64,000 bases of DNA from Chlorobiaceae bacterium (GCA_013824085.1 PNNF01000001.1:62001-126000); one strand, 5' to 3'; positions 1 to 10,340 are shown, numbered from the stretch's first letter. Notes: generated by a model from the letters alone, not told the origin. Translations and numbers: made by a program.

Positions 1-3000
1 TTTCCATCATCTGCAATAAGATTCCAATTAATGCCGCCGTCACCATCAGTTTCACGAAGTGTCTTCAGCTTTAGTCCACTTAAATTAAAAACAATTATCT
101 CAACTCGCTTTGGCAAACCTGCAAAAGTTATGGATGAATTATTTTCACTTATCTTATATGGATTTGGATAGACATAAACATCATCTAAGTTTGAACTAAA
201 CGCTGTTAAAACAAGCGTACTCCCCGCCCCATCTCGCAGTGATAAATTTCCAGTTGCTATTGATGATCGTATGTTTCGTAATTCTAAACGATACTCTCTA
301 CCAACGGCTCCAATTGCATTTCCACCTTTTAAATCGACATAAATTATTGTCTTATCAGTTTCATCAATTCTAACGCCACTTATTTTGTTAGCGGGATTAA
401 AAACAAAATTACTCGCACTATTAATATTTGTTGGATCGACTTCTAAATTAAATTTTATTTTTATTAAATAACTATTTAGAATTTCATGACTCGTAACAAA
501 TAAATTTTCTTCAATTGCTGTTGGATTGAAGAAGAAAGTTAATGTATCGCTTTTTATTGGAGAGAAATAAAAATCACGAATGTTACTCAAGCTGATTTTA
601 TTAAAGCCAACATTAAAATTTTTGCTGAACGTAATTAAATAAGAAGTTTGAGTTGCTGGCGAAATAGAATTTGGATACCGACGATCGCCAATAGAATCAA
701 CTATAAAGAAGGCTTGTAAGTTTTCAATTGTTGTATTAATCTTATCAGAAAAATTTATTTTTATAGAATTCCTACTTTTCACTTCTGCTGAAATCATTTG
801 TGCGGGTTTGTGATGATAAGCTTTTACTATTTGACTATGATCAGAAAAAATATTTAAGAAATTTCTATTCACTGAACGCACCGAATAAAAATAATTATTG
901 TTTAGTGCAACATTTGAATCGAGATATGAAAATTGATTTGTTGAATCGTAAAGCGTTAAAGTAGTTGCAGACAAACCACGATAGATATAAAAATTAGATT
1001 GATTACTAAACCAACTAAGTTTTATCTTGCTCTCATCAAGGCTATACGCAATTAAGTTAGATGGAATTTCTGGTGCGTTTACGCTGCCAAATTCATAAAA
1101 ACTAATCTCTTTCTCTTTCGGAAATGCAACTTCAACAACTCCATTTTGATTTAAGTCAGAAACCAAAATTGTACTCGAATTTACATTCTCTTCGTAGTAA
1201 ACATATCGCACTTCATTCCCATCACTCTTTAGAATATACGAATATGGAAATGTGAACAATATCAATTCATCTTTCGAATCATTATCAATATCAGCAAATC
1301 TAATATCTTTCCCAACTCTCTGAAATGTTGAATTGAATTCATCAGAAGGATCAACATAGGCTTGAGTATAAATGATGTTGAGTTTATCATTCACGAAATT
1401 AAAAATTATTAGGAGATTATATGAAGCAATATCAAGCTCATCAACTGATTGCAGCAACACCGCTAATTCTTTTTTTCCATCGCCATTAAAATCGCCGACA
1501 GATAAATTATTTGCTGAGCCAATAAATCCCGTTGAAATTACTTTTGATGGCACAATGCTCATCAATGAATTTACTTCCCAGCTAAGGATATCACCGTCTG
1601 AGTCAATCATCCAAATTTCATTTTTGTTATCATTATTTAAGTCAGTAACGACGGCGTTTGGTGAATCAAATGTATTGTTGAAATATCCTCGCGTAGAAAA
1701 ATTTGAAAATGAATTTTGCAGAGTCAATGAAAGATCATTATTAATTCTAAATACACTGATTGTAGTATCGCCGGTCATAATCAATATTTCTGAATTTCCA
1801 TCTTTGTCAATATCGTCAACTTTAATTGGCCAAAATGTTGAAGCTCTTCTTTGAAACTTAGTTTGAAACTTTGATGAAGAAGGAGAAATCTGTTCGAGAA
1901 TATTTATTGAGTCACGCGACCAGAATGTTAATAAATCTTTTTTTCCATCTTTATTAAAGTCACCAAAATCTTTCACAATCTGTTGATGAATGGAATCGAC
2001 TTTAGAAAAACTATTTCCTTCCATTCTGTAGAGTGTTGAGTATCGCGGCGAAGTATTTTCTCTCAAGTAAATTTCATTTTTTACATTTGAAGTAATGTTC
2101 ACTGCTTCATCAAATAAAATTCCTGCAGGTAACTTAAACGCCATTTCTCTTTTTGAATTATTGTTTAGAAAATTTCCTGTCCTCACTAGAAAATTATTTC
2201 CAACTGAATCTTTCAAGACTGATTTTAGTCCAACTAAATTTTCCGACTCAAAATAAATTTCATATTCGGTATTTGGCTTTGAAAGCATCTTCGGAAGAAA
2301 GCCATAATGCAAACGTTTTACAAATTGATTATTAATTGTGAAGCCATCAAGTGTAAAAAAATTAAATCCCGAACTACTATTTTTTTCTCGATAATAAAGT
2401 CTCACAATCGCTGGCATGTTAGTATAGAATGCGGACATAATTGTTGGCGAATTTCCATAGTAAGCCGGAACGAGTGATATCAACTCATTCAGCGGCGCTT
2501 TAGTAATTTTATGAAAATTAATTCTCTCTTCCATCGTTCTGCCGTTTGTTTGATAAACCACAAGCCGAATCGTGAATGATGTGTCCTTAAAAGAAGCGAG
2601 ATTAATTTCAGAAATATTTTTACTTATGAATTGCGATGTTCCTGAGAGAATTAAATTATTCCAAGAAGTTGGATTTAACCCAACGCCAAATTGTAAATCA
2701 TATTTTTGAAAATATGGATTTATTACTGTTGCATTTATTTTTAGCGTATCAAATGAAGTTGCGAAATCATCAGTTGGATAATTTATTTTTACAATTGCGG
2801 GAGAAAGAATTGTCAGTGCTCTAAAAATATTCAGTCTTCCTGCACCTGATCTTAAATCCCAACCAGTTTCATGAATATCATCAGTAGTAGTTTTTATTAT
2901 CTGTTTTATCTCTTCATTTGAAAAATTTTTTAGTGAAAGAATAAGAGAAGCAGCAGCAGAAACAAAGGGCGCAGCAGCAGACGTTCCACTGAATGAACGA

Positions 3001-4130
3001 TATTCATTCTTTCTCGCAGTTGTAAAAATACTTGAGCCCGGTGCTACTAAATCAAGTGATGAACCATAATTAGAACTCGATGCAACCACATCATTTTCAG
3101 TTGAATTTCCGACTGAAATAACTTCCGAATAACCCGATGGATAATGAGGATTTGGTGAGTTTGAATTTCCCGAACTTGCAACTAAAACTAAATTTTTTGA
3201 ATATGCATATCTGATTACATCACGCAACAAATATGAAAAAGAATAATCTCCGAAACTCATGTTAATTACCTTAGCACCATTTTCAACCGCATACAATATG
3301 GCTGAAGCGACATCATCCTCTTCACCATATCCCGCAGGATCGAATGCTCGCAGATTCATAACTCTTACTTTTGGAGCAACACCAGCAATTCCAATTCTAT
3401 TATTTGTCTCCGCTCCAATTATTCCCGCAACTGCAGTGCCGTGAGAAAAATTATTTTCATCCATCGGATCGTTATCCCATTCGAGATAGTCGCCGCCAGT
3501 TGGGTCAAATGGAAAACCAACTCTATCTGTAAAATCCCAGCCTTGATAATCATCGATGAATCCATTTCTGTCATCATCAATTCCGTTAGATTTTTTATCT
3601 CTGCCTAAATTATCAGTTCCAATTTCACCATTGTTATAAAATAATTTTCTCGTCAAGTCGGGATGTAAATAATCAATTCCCGTATCAATGACAGCCACGA
3701 TTATAGAATCTTTTCCTTCAGAAATATTCCACGCACTAAAGGCATCAATCTTTTTCAGTCCCCATTGTTGTGCAACCAAACTATCATTCGGAGTATTGTT
3801 AATCTTATAAACATTTGCGAGTTGTAGATATTCAATTTCAGGATTATCAGCAGACAAAATTTCTAAATCATTTTTTGTTAGATTGGTTAATGAAGTAACT
3901 TTGACAATTCTCTTAAGCTCTTCGATTTCAATCCATCTGCCTTTAGATAAAAATTCTACTCTGAAATTTAGAACGGATTTATTTAATGAATTACTCGTTA
4001 AAGATAAATTTTGTGTTTGAACTTTTTTTTCAACTTCGTTGAATGAAACTGTTTCTTTATACTTGATAAAAAAAGTTGTTTGACTAAATATCACACTTGT
4101 AAAAAGTAGAAAGAAAATGCTAATCTTCAT
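1..4130 (-). CDS. Secreted subtilisin-like (S8) serine peptidase with FG-GAP-like repeats and a sorting-type tail (3' end cut by the window)
   Basis: The frame is open from an ATG at 4130 to the left edge, about 1376 residues. It begins with a hydrophobic signal peptide (MKISIFFLLFTSVIFSQ). The S8 catalytic triad can be read: Asp in VIDTGID near residue 145, His in HGTAVAG near 228, and Ser in SGTSAAAPF near 380. After about residue 850 there are several acidic calcium-loop motifs (VGDFNGDGKKEL, ADIDNDSKDEL) typical of FG-GAP/VCBS beta-propellers, then a fibronectin-III-like stretch. The last visible residues (VFNLSGLKLKTL, then GINWNLIADDG) resemble a FlgD-like/T9SS C-terminal domain, so probably only a few tens of residues are missing. 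The start overlaps the end of purF by 11 bases. Family knowledge suggests an exported protease; the substrate cannot be deduced. Confidence 0.9.
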   Translation of the reverse strand, partial: MKISIFFLLFTSVIFSQTTFFIKYKETVSFNEVEKKVQTQNLSLTSNSLNKSVLNFRVEFLSKGRWIEIEELKRIVKVTSLTNLTKNDLEILSADNPEIEYLQLANVYKINNTPNDSLVAQQWGLKKIDAFSAWNISEGKDSIIVAVIDTGIDYLHPDLTRKLFYNNGEIGTDNLGRDKKSNGIDDDRNGFIDDYQGWDFTDRVGFPFDPTGGDYLEWDNDPMDENNFSHGTAVAGIIGAETNNRIGIAGVAPKVRVMNLRAFDPAGYGEEDDVASAILYAVENGAKVINMSFGDYSFSYLLRDVIRYAYSKNLVLVASSGNSNSPNPHYPSGYSEVISVGNSTENDVVASSSNYGSSLDLVAPGSSIFTTARKNEYRSFSGTSAAAPFVSAAASLILSLKNFSNEEIKQIIKTTTDDIHETGWDLRSGAGRLNIFRALTILSPAIVKINYPTDDFATSFDTLKINATVINPYFQKYDLQFGVGLNPTSWNNLILSGTSQFISKNISEINLASFKDTSFTIRLVVYQTNGRTMEERINFHKITKAPLNELISLVPAYYGNSPTIMSAFYTNMPAIVRLYYREKNSSSGFNFFTLDGFTINNQFVKRLHYGFLPKMLSKPNTEYEIYFESENLVGLKSVLKDSVGNNFLVRTGNFLNNNSKREMAFKLPAGILFDEAVNITSNVKNEIYLRENTSPRYSTLYRMEGNSFSKVDSIHQQIVKDFGDFNKDGKKDLLTFWSRDSINILEQISPSSSKFQTKFQRRASTFWPIKVDDIDKDGNSEILIMTGDTTISVFRINNDLSLTLQNSFSNFSTRGYFNNTFDSPNAVVTDLNNDNKNEIWMIDSDGDILSWEVNSLMSIVPSKVISTGFIGSANNLSVGDFNGDGKKELAVLLQSVDELDIASYNLLIIFNFVNDKLNIIYTQAYVDPSDEFNSTFQRVGKDIRFADIDNDSKDELILFTFPYSYILKSDGNEVRYVYYEENVNSSTILVSDLNQNGVVEVAFPKEKEISFYEFGSVNAPEIPSNLIAYSLDESKIKLSWFSNQSNFYIYRGLSATTLTLYDSTNQFSYLDSNVALNNNYFYSVRSVNRNFLNIFSDHSQIVKAYHHKPAQMISAEVKSRNSIKINFSDKINTTIENLQAFFIVDSIGDRRYPNSISPATQTSYLITFSKNFNVGFNKISLSNIRDFYFSPIKSDTLTFFFNPTAIEENLFVTSHEILNSYLIKIKFNLEVDPTNINSASNFVFNPANKISGVRIDETDKTIIYVDLKGGNAIGAVGREYRLELRNIRSSIATGNLSLRDGAGSTLVLTAFSSNLDDVYVYPNPYKISENNSSITFAGLPKRVEIIVFNLSGLKLKTLRETDGDGGINWNLIADDG

Positions 4131-5601
4131 ACATCTCTTTTGTAAAACTTGAATCAATCTTAGTTGGATATTTTCCAGAGAAACAAGCGGTGCAATAATT
4201 TTCAGGTGCATCTTCATAAATCGCTTGCAACATTTCAGGTATCGTTAGATATTCAAGACTATCGACTCCCAAATATTTTTGGATACTTTCAATATCTCCA
4301 TTTAATTTATTCGCAATCAATTCATCCTTCGATGGAAAATCCATTCCATAAAAACAGGGATGAAAAATTGGTGGTGATGAAATTCGCAAATGAATTTCTT
4401 TTGGATTTGCTTCTCTGATTAATTGAACTAATAGTTTTGAAGTTGTTCCACGCACTATTGAATCATCAATTAAAACTACTGTCCTGTTTTCAATTACACC
4501 TTTGACAGCATTGAATTTAATCCTTACTCCGACTTCCCTTTTCTGTTGTCCGGGTTGAATAAAAGTTCTTCCGATATAATGACTTCGTATCAAACCAATT
4601 TCAAGTTTAGATTTAATATCAAGTTTGCTTAATTGATTTTCATAACCAATAGTCGCAGTGTTTGAGCTATCAGGCACGCTAATGACAATAACTTTCTCAC
4701 CATCTTTATCAATGACGGGATGATTCCTTGCTAATATTTTTCCCAATCGGCGCCTTATCTTATCAACGTTATGATTAAATATTTTACTGTCGGGACGCGA
4801 AAAATAGATGAACTCAAAGATGCAATGTTTTCTGTTTGTAATTTTATTTGGAATTGTATCAGTCTTTAATTCAGATGTAAGAATTGCTTCATCATCAATA
4901 ACAATAATTTCACCGGGCTTTACGTCGCGTAAATATTTTGCTTGAATAATATCGAACGCACAAGTTTCAGAAGCGACAACAAAAGTTCCGTTCTTCTTTC
5001 CAATTGCGAGTGGACGAAATCCATTTGGATCTCTTGCTACAACTAATTTATCATCGGTCAAAATTAAGACGCAGTAGGCACCTTCTAATCGCGAAAGAGC
5101 TTCTTTGATTTGTTCAATCTGATTGTCGAGTTTACTTCGTGCAACTAAATGCAAAATCACTTCAGTGTCAGTAGTTGTTTGAAAGATTGCTCCTTCATTA
5201 ACAAGTTCTTCTCTCAACTCTTTTGCATTTGTTAAATTTCCATTGTGTGCAACAGCCAAATTTCCATTTCGATATTGTACAAGCAAAGGTTGAATATTTT
5301 TTCTTGAATCAGTTGAACCCGTTGTTGAATAACGATTGTGTCCAATAGCCGCATTGCCACTCAGAATTTTTATCCAATTATCATAATCCCTAAAAACATC
5401 TGAAACAAGTCCTTCACCTTTTAAGATATTAAAATGTGGTTTTCCTTTTTCATTGAAACTTCGTGAAAGAATTCCCGTCGCTTCTTGTCCGCGGTGTTGA
5501 AGTGCGTGCAATCCATAGTATGTTAACAAAGGAGCCTCATCTGTTCCGAAAACTCCGAAGATTCCACAAAATGATTTTGGTTTGTCTAAAATATATTCCA
5601 T
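4120..5601 (-). CDS. purF: Amidophosphoribosyltransferase
   Basis: This enzyme catalyses the first committed step of purine synthesis, PRPP plus glutamine to 5-phosphoribosylamine, in the cytosol. At 493 residues it has normal family length. Cys12 follows an 11-residue leader (MEYILDKPKSF) and is the glutaminase nucleophile exposed after propeptide removal, as in the Bacillus-type enzyme. The PRPP loop VVLIDDSIVRGTT is present. Four cysteines matching the structural 4Fe-4S ligands of the Bacillus enzyme are retained (KHCIFEF, HPCFYG and the CTAC pair near the C-terminus), so it should be the iron-sulfur type. It lies 56 bases after the E1 gene on the same strand and overlaps the subtilisin gene by 11 bases, which suggests translational coupling of two unrelated functions. 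No other pur gene is in the window. Confidence 0.97.
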   Translation of the reverse strand: MEYILDKPKSFCGIFGVFGTDEAPLLTYYGLHALQHRGQEATGILSRSFNEKGKPHFNILKGEGLVSDVFRDYDNWIKILSGNAAIGHNRYSTTGSTDSRKNIQPLLVQYRNGNLAVAHNGNLTNAKELREELVNEGAIFQTTTDTEVILHLVARSKLDNQIEQIKEALSRLEGAYCVLILTDDKLVVARDPNGFRPLAIGKKNGTFVVASETCAFDIIQAKYLRDVKPGEIIVIDDEAILTSELKTDTIPNKITNRKHCIFEFIYFSRPDSKIFNHNVDKIRRRLGKILARNHPVIDKDGEKVIVISVPDSSNTATIGYENQLSKLDIKSKLEIGLIRSHYIGRTFIQPGQQKREVGVRIKFNAVKGVIENRTVVLIDDSIVRGTTSKLLVQLIREANPKEIHLRISSPPIFHPCFYGMDFPSKDELIANKLNGDIESIQKYLGVDSLEYLTIPEMLQAIYEDAPENYCTACFSGKYPTKIDSSFTKEMYED

Positions 5602-5657
5602 TTGATTTTTTATTTATTAATTATAGAAATTAATTGAAAACTAAAGAAGAAAAAAAA

Positions 5658-7637
5658 CTAATATTTTGATAATGCAATTAATTTTTCTTCAAATCTTTTT
5701 ATCGGTAAAAATTGTTTCTCAAGTGCTATTGAAAATGGAATTGGAGTGTCAAGACTTCCCTCTCGCATCACAGGTGCGTCAAGATATTCAAAACAATTTT
5801 CAGAAATCCATGATGATATTTCATTAATAAAACTTCCAGTTAGATTAGCTTCATTCAATAAAATAACTTTCCCCATTTTTTTTACAAGATTAAATACTAT
5901 CTCCTTGTCCCAAGGAATTAAAGTTTTTAAGTCCAAAACTTTTGCCGAAATATTTTTATTATTTTTTAAAATAGATGTAGCCCAATTTACACCTATTCCA
6001 TAAGTAATTATTAAAAGATCATTTCCATCGTGAACTAATTTTGCTTTTCCAATTTCTGATGAATAATAGTCATCAGGAATCAAATCGCTCATAGAACGAT
6101 ACAGTGTTTTGTGTTCAAAAAATAAAACTGGATTTGGATCTTCAATTGAAGCGATCAATAAACCTTTGGCGTCAAATGGATTTGATGGATAGACAACTTT
6201 TAATCCGGGAGTATGCGTAAACCAAGCTTCGTTTGTTTGCGAATGAAAAGGACCAGCTCCAACTCCCGCTCCACAAGGCATACGAATTACGACATCAGCA
6301 TTCTGTCCCCAACGATAATAAATTTTAGCTAAATTGTTTACGATTTGATTAAATCCACAAGTTGCAAAATCAGAGAACTGCACTTCGACAACAGCTTTTC
6401 CACCCTTTATTGAATAGCCCAAACCCGCTCCAACAATTGCAGACTCACAAAGTGGAGTGTTGCGAACTCTTTCCTTACCAAATTTATTTACAAAACCTTC
6501 TGTAACTTTGAAAGCTCCACCATACTCTGCAATATCTTGTCCCATCAAAATTAATTCAGGAAATTTTTCCATCGAGAGTGTCAACGCATCGGAGATTGCA
6601 TTTATAAATTTTTTATCAGATTTATTTTCAGTTTGAGGAAATGTAACTGGAACAGAATTTATTTTGAAAACATCTTTCTCTTCTTCTTGTATTGAGGATA
6701 CTCTATCTTCAACTGCTTCTGCTTTCTCCCATGCATCAATAATAAAAGTTTTAAGCTCGTCTTTAACTTTAGAAATTTCAATTTCAGTAATAATATTTTT
6801 CGACAATAAATAATTTTCAAAATTTAGTATCGGATCTTTTTGACTCCATTCATTCAATAATTCTTTCGGAACATATTTTATTCCGCTTGCTTCTTCGTGT
6901 CCACGCATTCTAAACGTCATCGCTTCTACTAAAACGGGTTTGGGATTTTCTCTAATATTTTCAGCTAAATATTTTATTAATTCATAAACTTCTAAAACAT
7001 TATTTCCGTCAACACGATGTGCATCAATGCCGTAGCCAATTCCTTTGTCGATAAGTTGCTTACATTTATATTGTTCGTGTGGTGGAGTAGAAAGTCCGTA
7101 GCCATTATTTTCAACTACAAAAATTACGGGCAAATTCCAAACTGCGGCAAGATTTAATCCTTCATGAAAATCGCCTTCGCTTGTTCCTCCATCACCACTG
7201 AAAACGAGAGTTACTTTTTTTTCTTTCTGAATTTTATCCCAAAGTGCTATTCCATCAGCGACAGCAAGCTGCGGACCTAAGTGCGAAATCATACCGACAA
7301 TGTGATGTTCCTTAGTTCCGAAATGAAATGAACGATCTCTCCCTTTTGTAAAGCCGTCACGCTTGCCTTGAATTTGAAGAAATAATTTTTCAAGTGAAAT
7401 TTTTCTTGAAGTAAAAATTCCAAGATTTCTAATCAGCGGAAGTATGTATTCGTCATTGTTTAATGCTCTTGCAACACCTACCGAAATTGCTTCTTGTCCA
7501 ATTCCCGAAAACCATTTTGTTATCTTTCCTTGTCGAAGTAAGTTTAACATCTTTTCTTCAATTAAACGAGGAAGCAAAAGTTCTTTGAAAAGTTCAACTA
7601 AGAATTGATTGGGATAATTTCTATTTTCAAAATTCAT
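5658..7637 (-). CDS. Fused alpha/beta E1 component of a 2-oxoacid (branched-chain type) dehydrogenase complex
   Basis: Residues 1-320 are the E1 alpha half, with the thiamine-diphosphate motif GDGGTSEGD followed by VVENNGYGLSTP. Residues about 345-659 are the E1 beta half, with the GQDIAEYGGAFKVTEG and RNTPLCESAIVG signatures. In most bacteria these are two subunits; the single-chain fusion is common in Bacteroidota and relatives. The enzyme decarboxylates a 2-oxoacid and passes the acyl group to lipoyl-E2. No E2 or E3 gene is here, so the complex must be completed from elsewhere. Substrate choice between branched-chain acids and pyruvate cannot be fixed from sequence. I prefer ATG 7637 to an in-frame TTG one codon earlier. 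The aldehyde dehydrogenase gene is 15 bases upstream, so they are probably one operon. Confidence 0.92.
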   Translation of the reverse strand: MNFENRNYPNQFLVELFKELLLPRLIEEKMLNLLRQGKITKWFSGIGQEAISVGVARALNNDEYILPLIRNLGIFTSRKISLEKLFLQIQGKRDGFTKGRDRSFHFGTKEHHIVGMISHLGPQLAVADGIALWDKIQKEKKVTLVFSGDGGTSEGDFHEGLNLAAVWNLPVIFVVENNGYGLSTPPHEQYKCKQLIDKGIGYGIDAHRVDGNNVLEVYELIKYLAENIRENPKPVLVEAMTFRMRGHEEASGIKYVPKELLNEWSQKDPILNFENYLLSKNIITEIEISKVKDELKTFIIDAWEKAEAVEDRVSSIQEEEKDVFKINSVPVTFPQTENKSDKKFINAISDALTLSMEKFPELILMGQDIAEYGGAFKVTEGFVNKFGKERVRNTPLCESAIVGAGLGYSIKGGKAVVEVQFSDFATCGFNQIVNNLAKIYYRWGQNADVVIRMPCGAGVGAGPFHSQTNEAWFTHTPGLKVVYPSNPFDAKGLLIASIEDPNPVLFFEHKTLYRSMSDLIPDDYYSSEIGKAKLVHDGNDLLIITYGIGVNWATSILKNNKNISAKVLDLKTLIPWDKEIVFNLVKKMGKVILLNEANLTGSFINEISSWISENCFEYLDAPVMREGSLDTPIPFSIALEKQFLPIKRFEEKLIALSKY

Positions 7638-7652
7638 CAAATTAATTTAACT

Positions 7653-9017
7653 TTATTTAATGACAACAGTTTTAAGATTTACGAACTCGTGCAATCCAAA
7701 TTCAGATAACTCTCTTCCATAACCTGATTGATTAATTCCTCCGAATGGTAATCTTGGATCTGATTTTACAAAAGTATTTACGAAACATAATCCCGCATTT
7801 AATTTTGTACGAGCAATTAAATTTCCTTTCTCTAAATTTTCTGTGAAGACTGCTGCACCTAAACCATAAACAGAATCGTTCGCAATTCTTATCGCGTCAT
7901 CTTCGTCCTCAGCAATTATTAGTGCTGCAACAGGACCAAACATTTCGTCATCATAAGCGGGCATTCCTTTTTTTACATTTCGCAAAATAGTTGGTGGATA
8001 AAATGCCCCTTCTAAATTTGGAATTTCACCTCCAAGTATAAGCTCCGCACCCGCATGAATACTATCGATAACTTGTTTGTGCAGTTGATCTCTTAAATCT
8101 ATTCTTGCTTGTGGTCCCAGAGTTGTCTTCTCATCAAGCGGATTTCCCATCACAACTTTTTTCATTTCATCAACAAATATATTTTCAAATTTTTCATAAA
8201 CATTTTTTACGATGATAAATCTTTTTGCTGCTATGCAACTTTGTCCGCTATTTATCAGACGAGAAAAGATAGAATTCTTTACAGCGGATTCAAGATCTGC
8301 ATCTTCAAGAATTATGTATGGATCACTTCCGCCTAATTCAAGAAGTGACTTCTTTAAGTATTTTCCTGCAAGCGAGGCGATTGATTTCCCTGCTTTTGTT
8401 CCGCCTGTAAGTGAAACGGCTTTGACATGATCATTCGATAAAATATTTTCAACAAGATTTGTCTCAATAACGAGAGTTCGAAAAATATTTTTTGGAAAAC
8501 CAGATTCTTCAAATATTTTTTCAATTGCAAGAGCGCAGCCCGTAACATTTGGTGCATGCTTTAACAAACAAACATTTCCAGCAAGCAAAGTTGGAAGTGC
8601 AAATCTGAAAACTTGCCAATAAGGAAAATTCCAAGGCATCACTCCGAGTATTATTCCAAGCGGTTGAAACGAAATATAACTCGAACTCGAATCTGCTTCG
8701 ATATATTTATCTTTTAAAAATTCTCCTCCATTGTTTGCATAATATTCTGAAAGAAAAGCACATTTATCAACTTCTGCTAATGATTGTGAAATAGGTTTTC
8801 CCATCTCCATTGTCATTAGCCTTGCATCCGCTTCTCTCCGCGCCTTCAGTCTTTTTGCGACATTAAACAGAAGCTCACTTCTATAACTTAAATCCGTTTC
8901 TTTCCATCCAAGAAATGCTTGGTATGACTCGTGAATAATAGAATCAATTTTTTCTGAAGTAAACTCCTCAAACGTATTTAATAGTTTATTATCAAAAGGA
9001 TTTATTGATTGCATCAT
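7653..9017 (-). CDS. NAD(P)-dependent aldehyde dehydrogenase, succinate-semialdehyde type
   Basis: The 454-residue ALDH-superfamily enzyme carries the PWNFPYWQ motif that opens the cofactor-binding region, the general-base segment LELGGSDPYI, and the catalytic cysteine in SGQSCIAAKRF. Its short N-terminus and overall pattern fit the Sad/GabD-like branch, which oxidises succinate semialdehyde to succinate, but the substrate is an inference. The first four bases (ATGA) overlap the stop of the upstream phosphatase gene, and the E1 gene follows 15 bases downstream, so phosphatase, ALDH and E1 are probably cotranscribed. A second, more distant ALDH is encoded at 26.6 kb. Confidence 0.9.
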   Translation of the reverse strand: MMQSINPFDNKLLNTFEEFTSEKIDSIIHESYQAFLGWKETDLSYRSELLFNVAKRLKARREADARLMTMEMGKPISQSLAEVDKCAFLSEYYANNGGEFLKDKYIEADSSSSYISFQPLGIILGVMPWNFPYWQVFRFALPTLLAGNVCLLKHAPNVTGCALAIEKIFEESGFPKNIFRTLVIETNLVENILSNDHVKAVSLTGGTKAGKSIASLAGKYLKKSLLELGGSDPYIILEDADLESAVKNSIFSRLINSGQSCIAAKRFIIVKNVYEKFENIFVDEMKKVVMGNPLDEKTTLGPQARIDLRDQLHKQVIDSIHAGAELILGGEIPNLEGAFYPPTILRNVKKGMPAYDDEMFGPVAALIIAEDEDDAIRIANDSVYGLGAAVFTENLEKGNLIARTKLNAGLCFVNTFVKSDPRLPFGGINQSGYGRELSEFGLHEFVNLKTVVIK

Positions 9018-10258
9018 CTCTTTTTTCCAGACGATTTTTTTATTACAACAATTGTTTTATCATCAGAATATAAACCATTAGCAGAAAATTTTTGAACTGC
9101 TTCCATTAGGCTTAATGCTATCTCTTTTGGAGTAAGATGTTTTGATTCTCTTAAAATATTTTGAACACGTTCTTCGCCAAACAATTCAAATTTTGAATCA
9201 ACTGATTCGACAACGCCGTCTGAAAAAATTAAAAGAACATCTTCATCTTCAAAATTAATATTCTCAACTGAGTAAATTTCTTTGGGTGCAGGACCCAGCA
9301 CAGGTCCCGTTGGATTAAGTAAAAATATTTCATCGGAATTCTTTTTAATAAACATTGGAGGGTTGTGCCCAGCATTTGCATAGATGAACAAGCCCTTTGA
9401 ATCTAAAGACAACTCTCCATAAAAGAGGGAACAAAATTTATCATCGCTAAAAATTCTATTAACTAATTGATTTAATCTTTTCACGAGAAGAGCAATTTTT
9501 ATTTCAAAAGTCATAGCCATTCTAAGTGCTCCTGAAATATACATCGCTTCAGCAGCTGCGGCAACGCCTTTACTTGCAGCGTCTCCGAGTGCTATACCAA
9601 TTCTATCATTGTCATCGCCAATTTCTAAATAATCAAAAAAATCTCCTCCGACAATTTCTGCAGGAACAGTTAAACCATAGAGGTCATAATCGTGAAAATT
9701 AAATTCGTGTTCTGGTAAAATACTTTTTTGAAGTTGACGAGCACTATCAAGCGTTGCTAATAAATTATTTTTTGTATTTGTAGTTCGTGACTGTTTTAGT
9801 TTTGAAGTAAGCACAGCAGAGATAATATTTATCGAGTACTTCAAGTCCATATCAATTTTTGGACTATTGAAAGCTAAGACAAATTCATAATAACGCTTCC
9901 CATGCAATTTAATTTTATCGCCAACGCCAGAAGCAGTGTATTTTAAAATTCCTTTGTCACGCAAATATGGATCCGTTTCAGTGGAAAGTATTGTTCGCTC
10001 ATTTATTAGATTTGAAAAAAGTGGATAGTCTTTAATCGTAATGAGAAAATTTTTTTTAATCTTATCAATCTTTCCAGTTTGATAAACTAATTCATAACTC
10101 ATTAACTCACGATTCAGTTTCCAAATTCTGCCACCGTTAATCGATACTTCTTTTAGATGAATCAGTTCGTCAATGACTGAAGTGAGCATCTCTTCTTCTG
10201 ACTCAAACAACTTTGATGTAATATTCTCAATCGTTTGATGTAAATTTTTATAATACAT
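9014..10258 (-). CDS. SpoIIE/RsbU-type PP2C serine/threonine phosphatase with N-terminal GAF-like region
   Basis: Residues about 195-410 form a SpoIIE-type PP2C domain with metal-binding motifs EIVGGDFFDYLEI, GIALGDAASKGVAAA and LIFSDGVVES. The first 160 residues resemble a GAF-like sensor, which I recognise only weakly. Such proteins dephosphorylate anti-sigma-factor antagonists in partner-switching pathways. No antagonist or anti-sigma kinase gene is adjacent, so its partner is unknown. It overlaps the ALDH gene by four bases. The 182-base gap upstream holds two short palindromes (see 10308-10340). A separate RsbRD-N-like protein at 57 kb hints that this genome has stress partner-switching modules, but no link can be shown here. 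Confidence 0.88.
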   Translation of the reverse strand: MYYKNLHQTIENITSKLFESEEEMLTSVIDELIHLKEVSINGGRIWKLNRELMSYELVYQTGKIDKIKKNFLITIKDYPLFSNLINERTILSTETDPYLRDKGILKYTASGVGDKIKLHGKRYYEFVLAFNSPKIDMDLKYSINIISAVLTSKLKQSRTTNTKNNLLATLDSARQLQKSILPEHEFNFHDYDLYGLTVPAEIVGGDFFDYLEIGDDNDRIGIALGDAASKGVAAAAEAMYISGALRMAMTFEIKIALLVKRLNQLVNRIFSDDKFCSLFYGELSLDSKGLFIYANAGHNPPMFIKKNSDEIFLLNPTGPVLGPAPKEIYSVENINFEDEDVLLIFSDGVVESVDSKFELFGEERVQNILRESKHLTPKEIALSLMEAVQKFSANGLYSDDKTIVVIKKSSGKKR

Positions 10259-10307
10259 AGATTTATTTTTTTTGATTCTAAAATAAGAATAAACTTGTTC
10301 ACGTTAC

Positions 10308-10340
10308 AACTAAACTTAGTTCATCGAGCTAATAACTCGA
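10308..10340. promoter_or_regulatory. Two adjacent palindromes upstream of the SpoIIE-type phosphatase
   Basis: AACTAA-AC-TTAGTT (10308-10321) is followed directly by TCGAG, a 7-base loop and CTCGA (10324-10340). They sit 50-82 bases before the phosphatase start. No T-run follows on the minus strand, so an operator or leader structure is more likely than a terminator for the upstream DUF4032 gene. Function is not known. The rest of the 10259-10440 gap shows nothing recognisable. Confidence 0.35.

Noticed and set aside
1372-1854. 160-codon plus-strand open frame
   Set aside because: It runs antisense to the continuous subtilisin gene, which has readable FG-GAP-like motifs in this interval; composition looks like a shadow frame.
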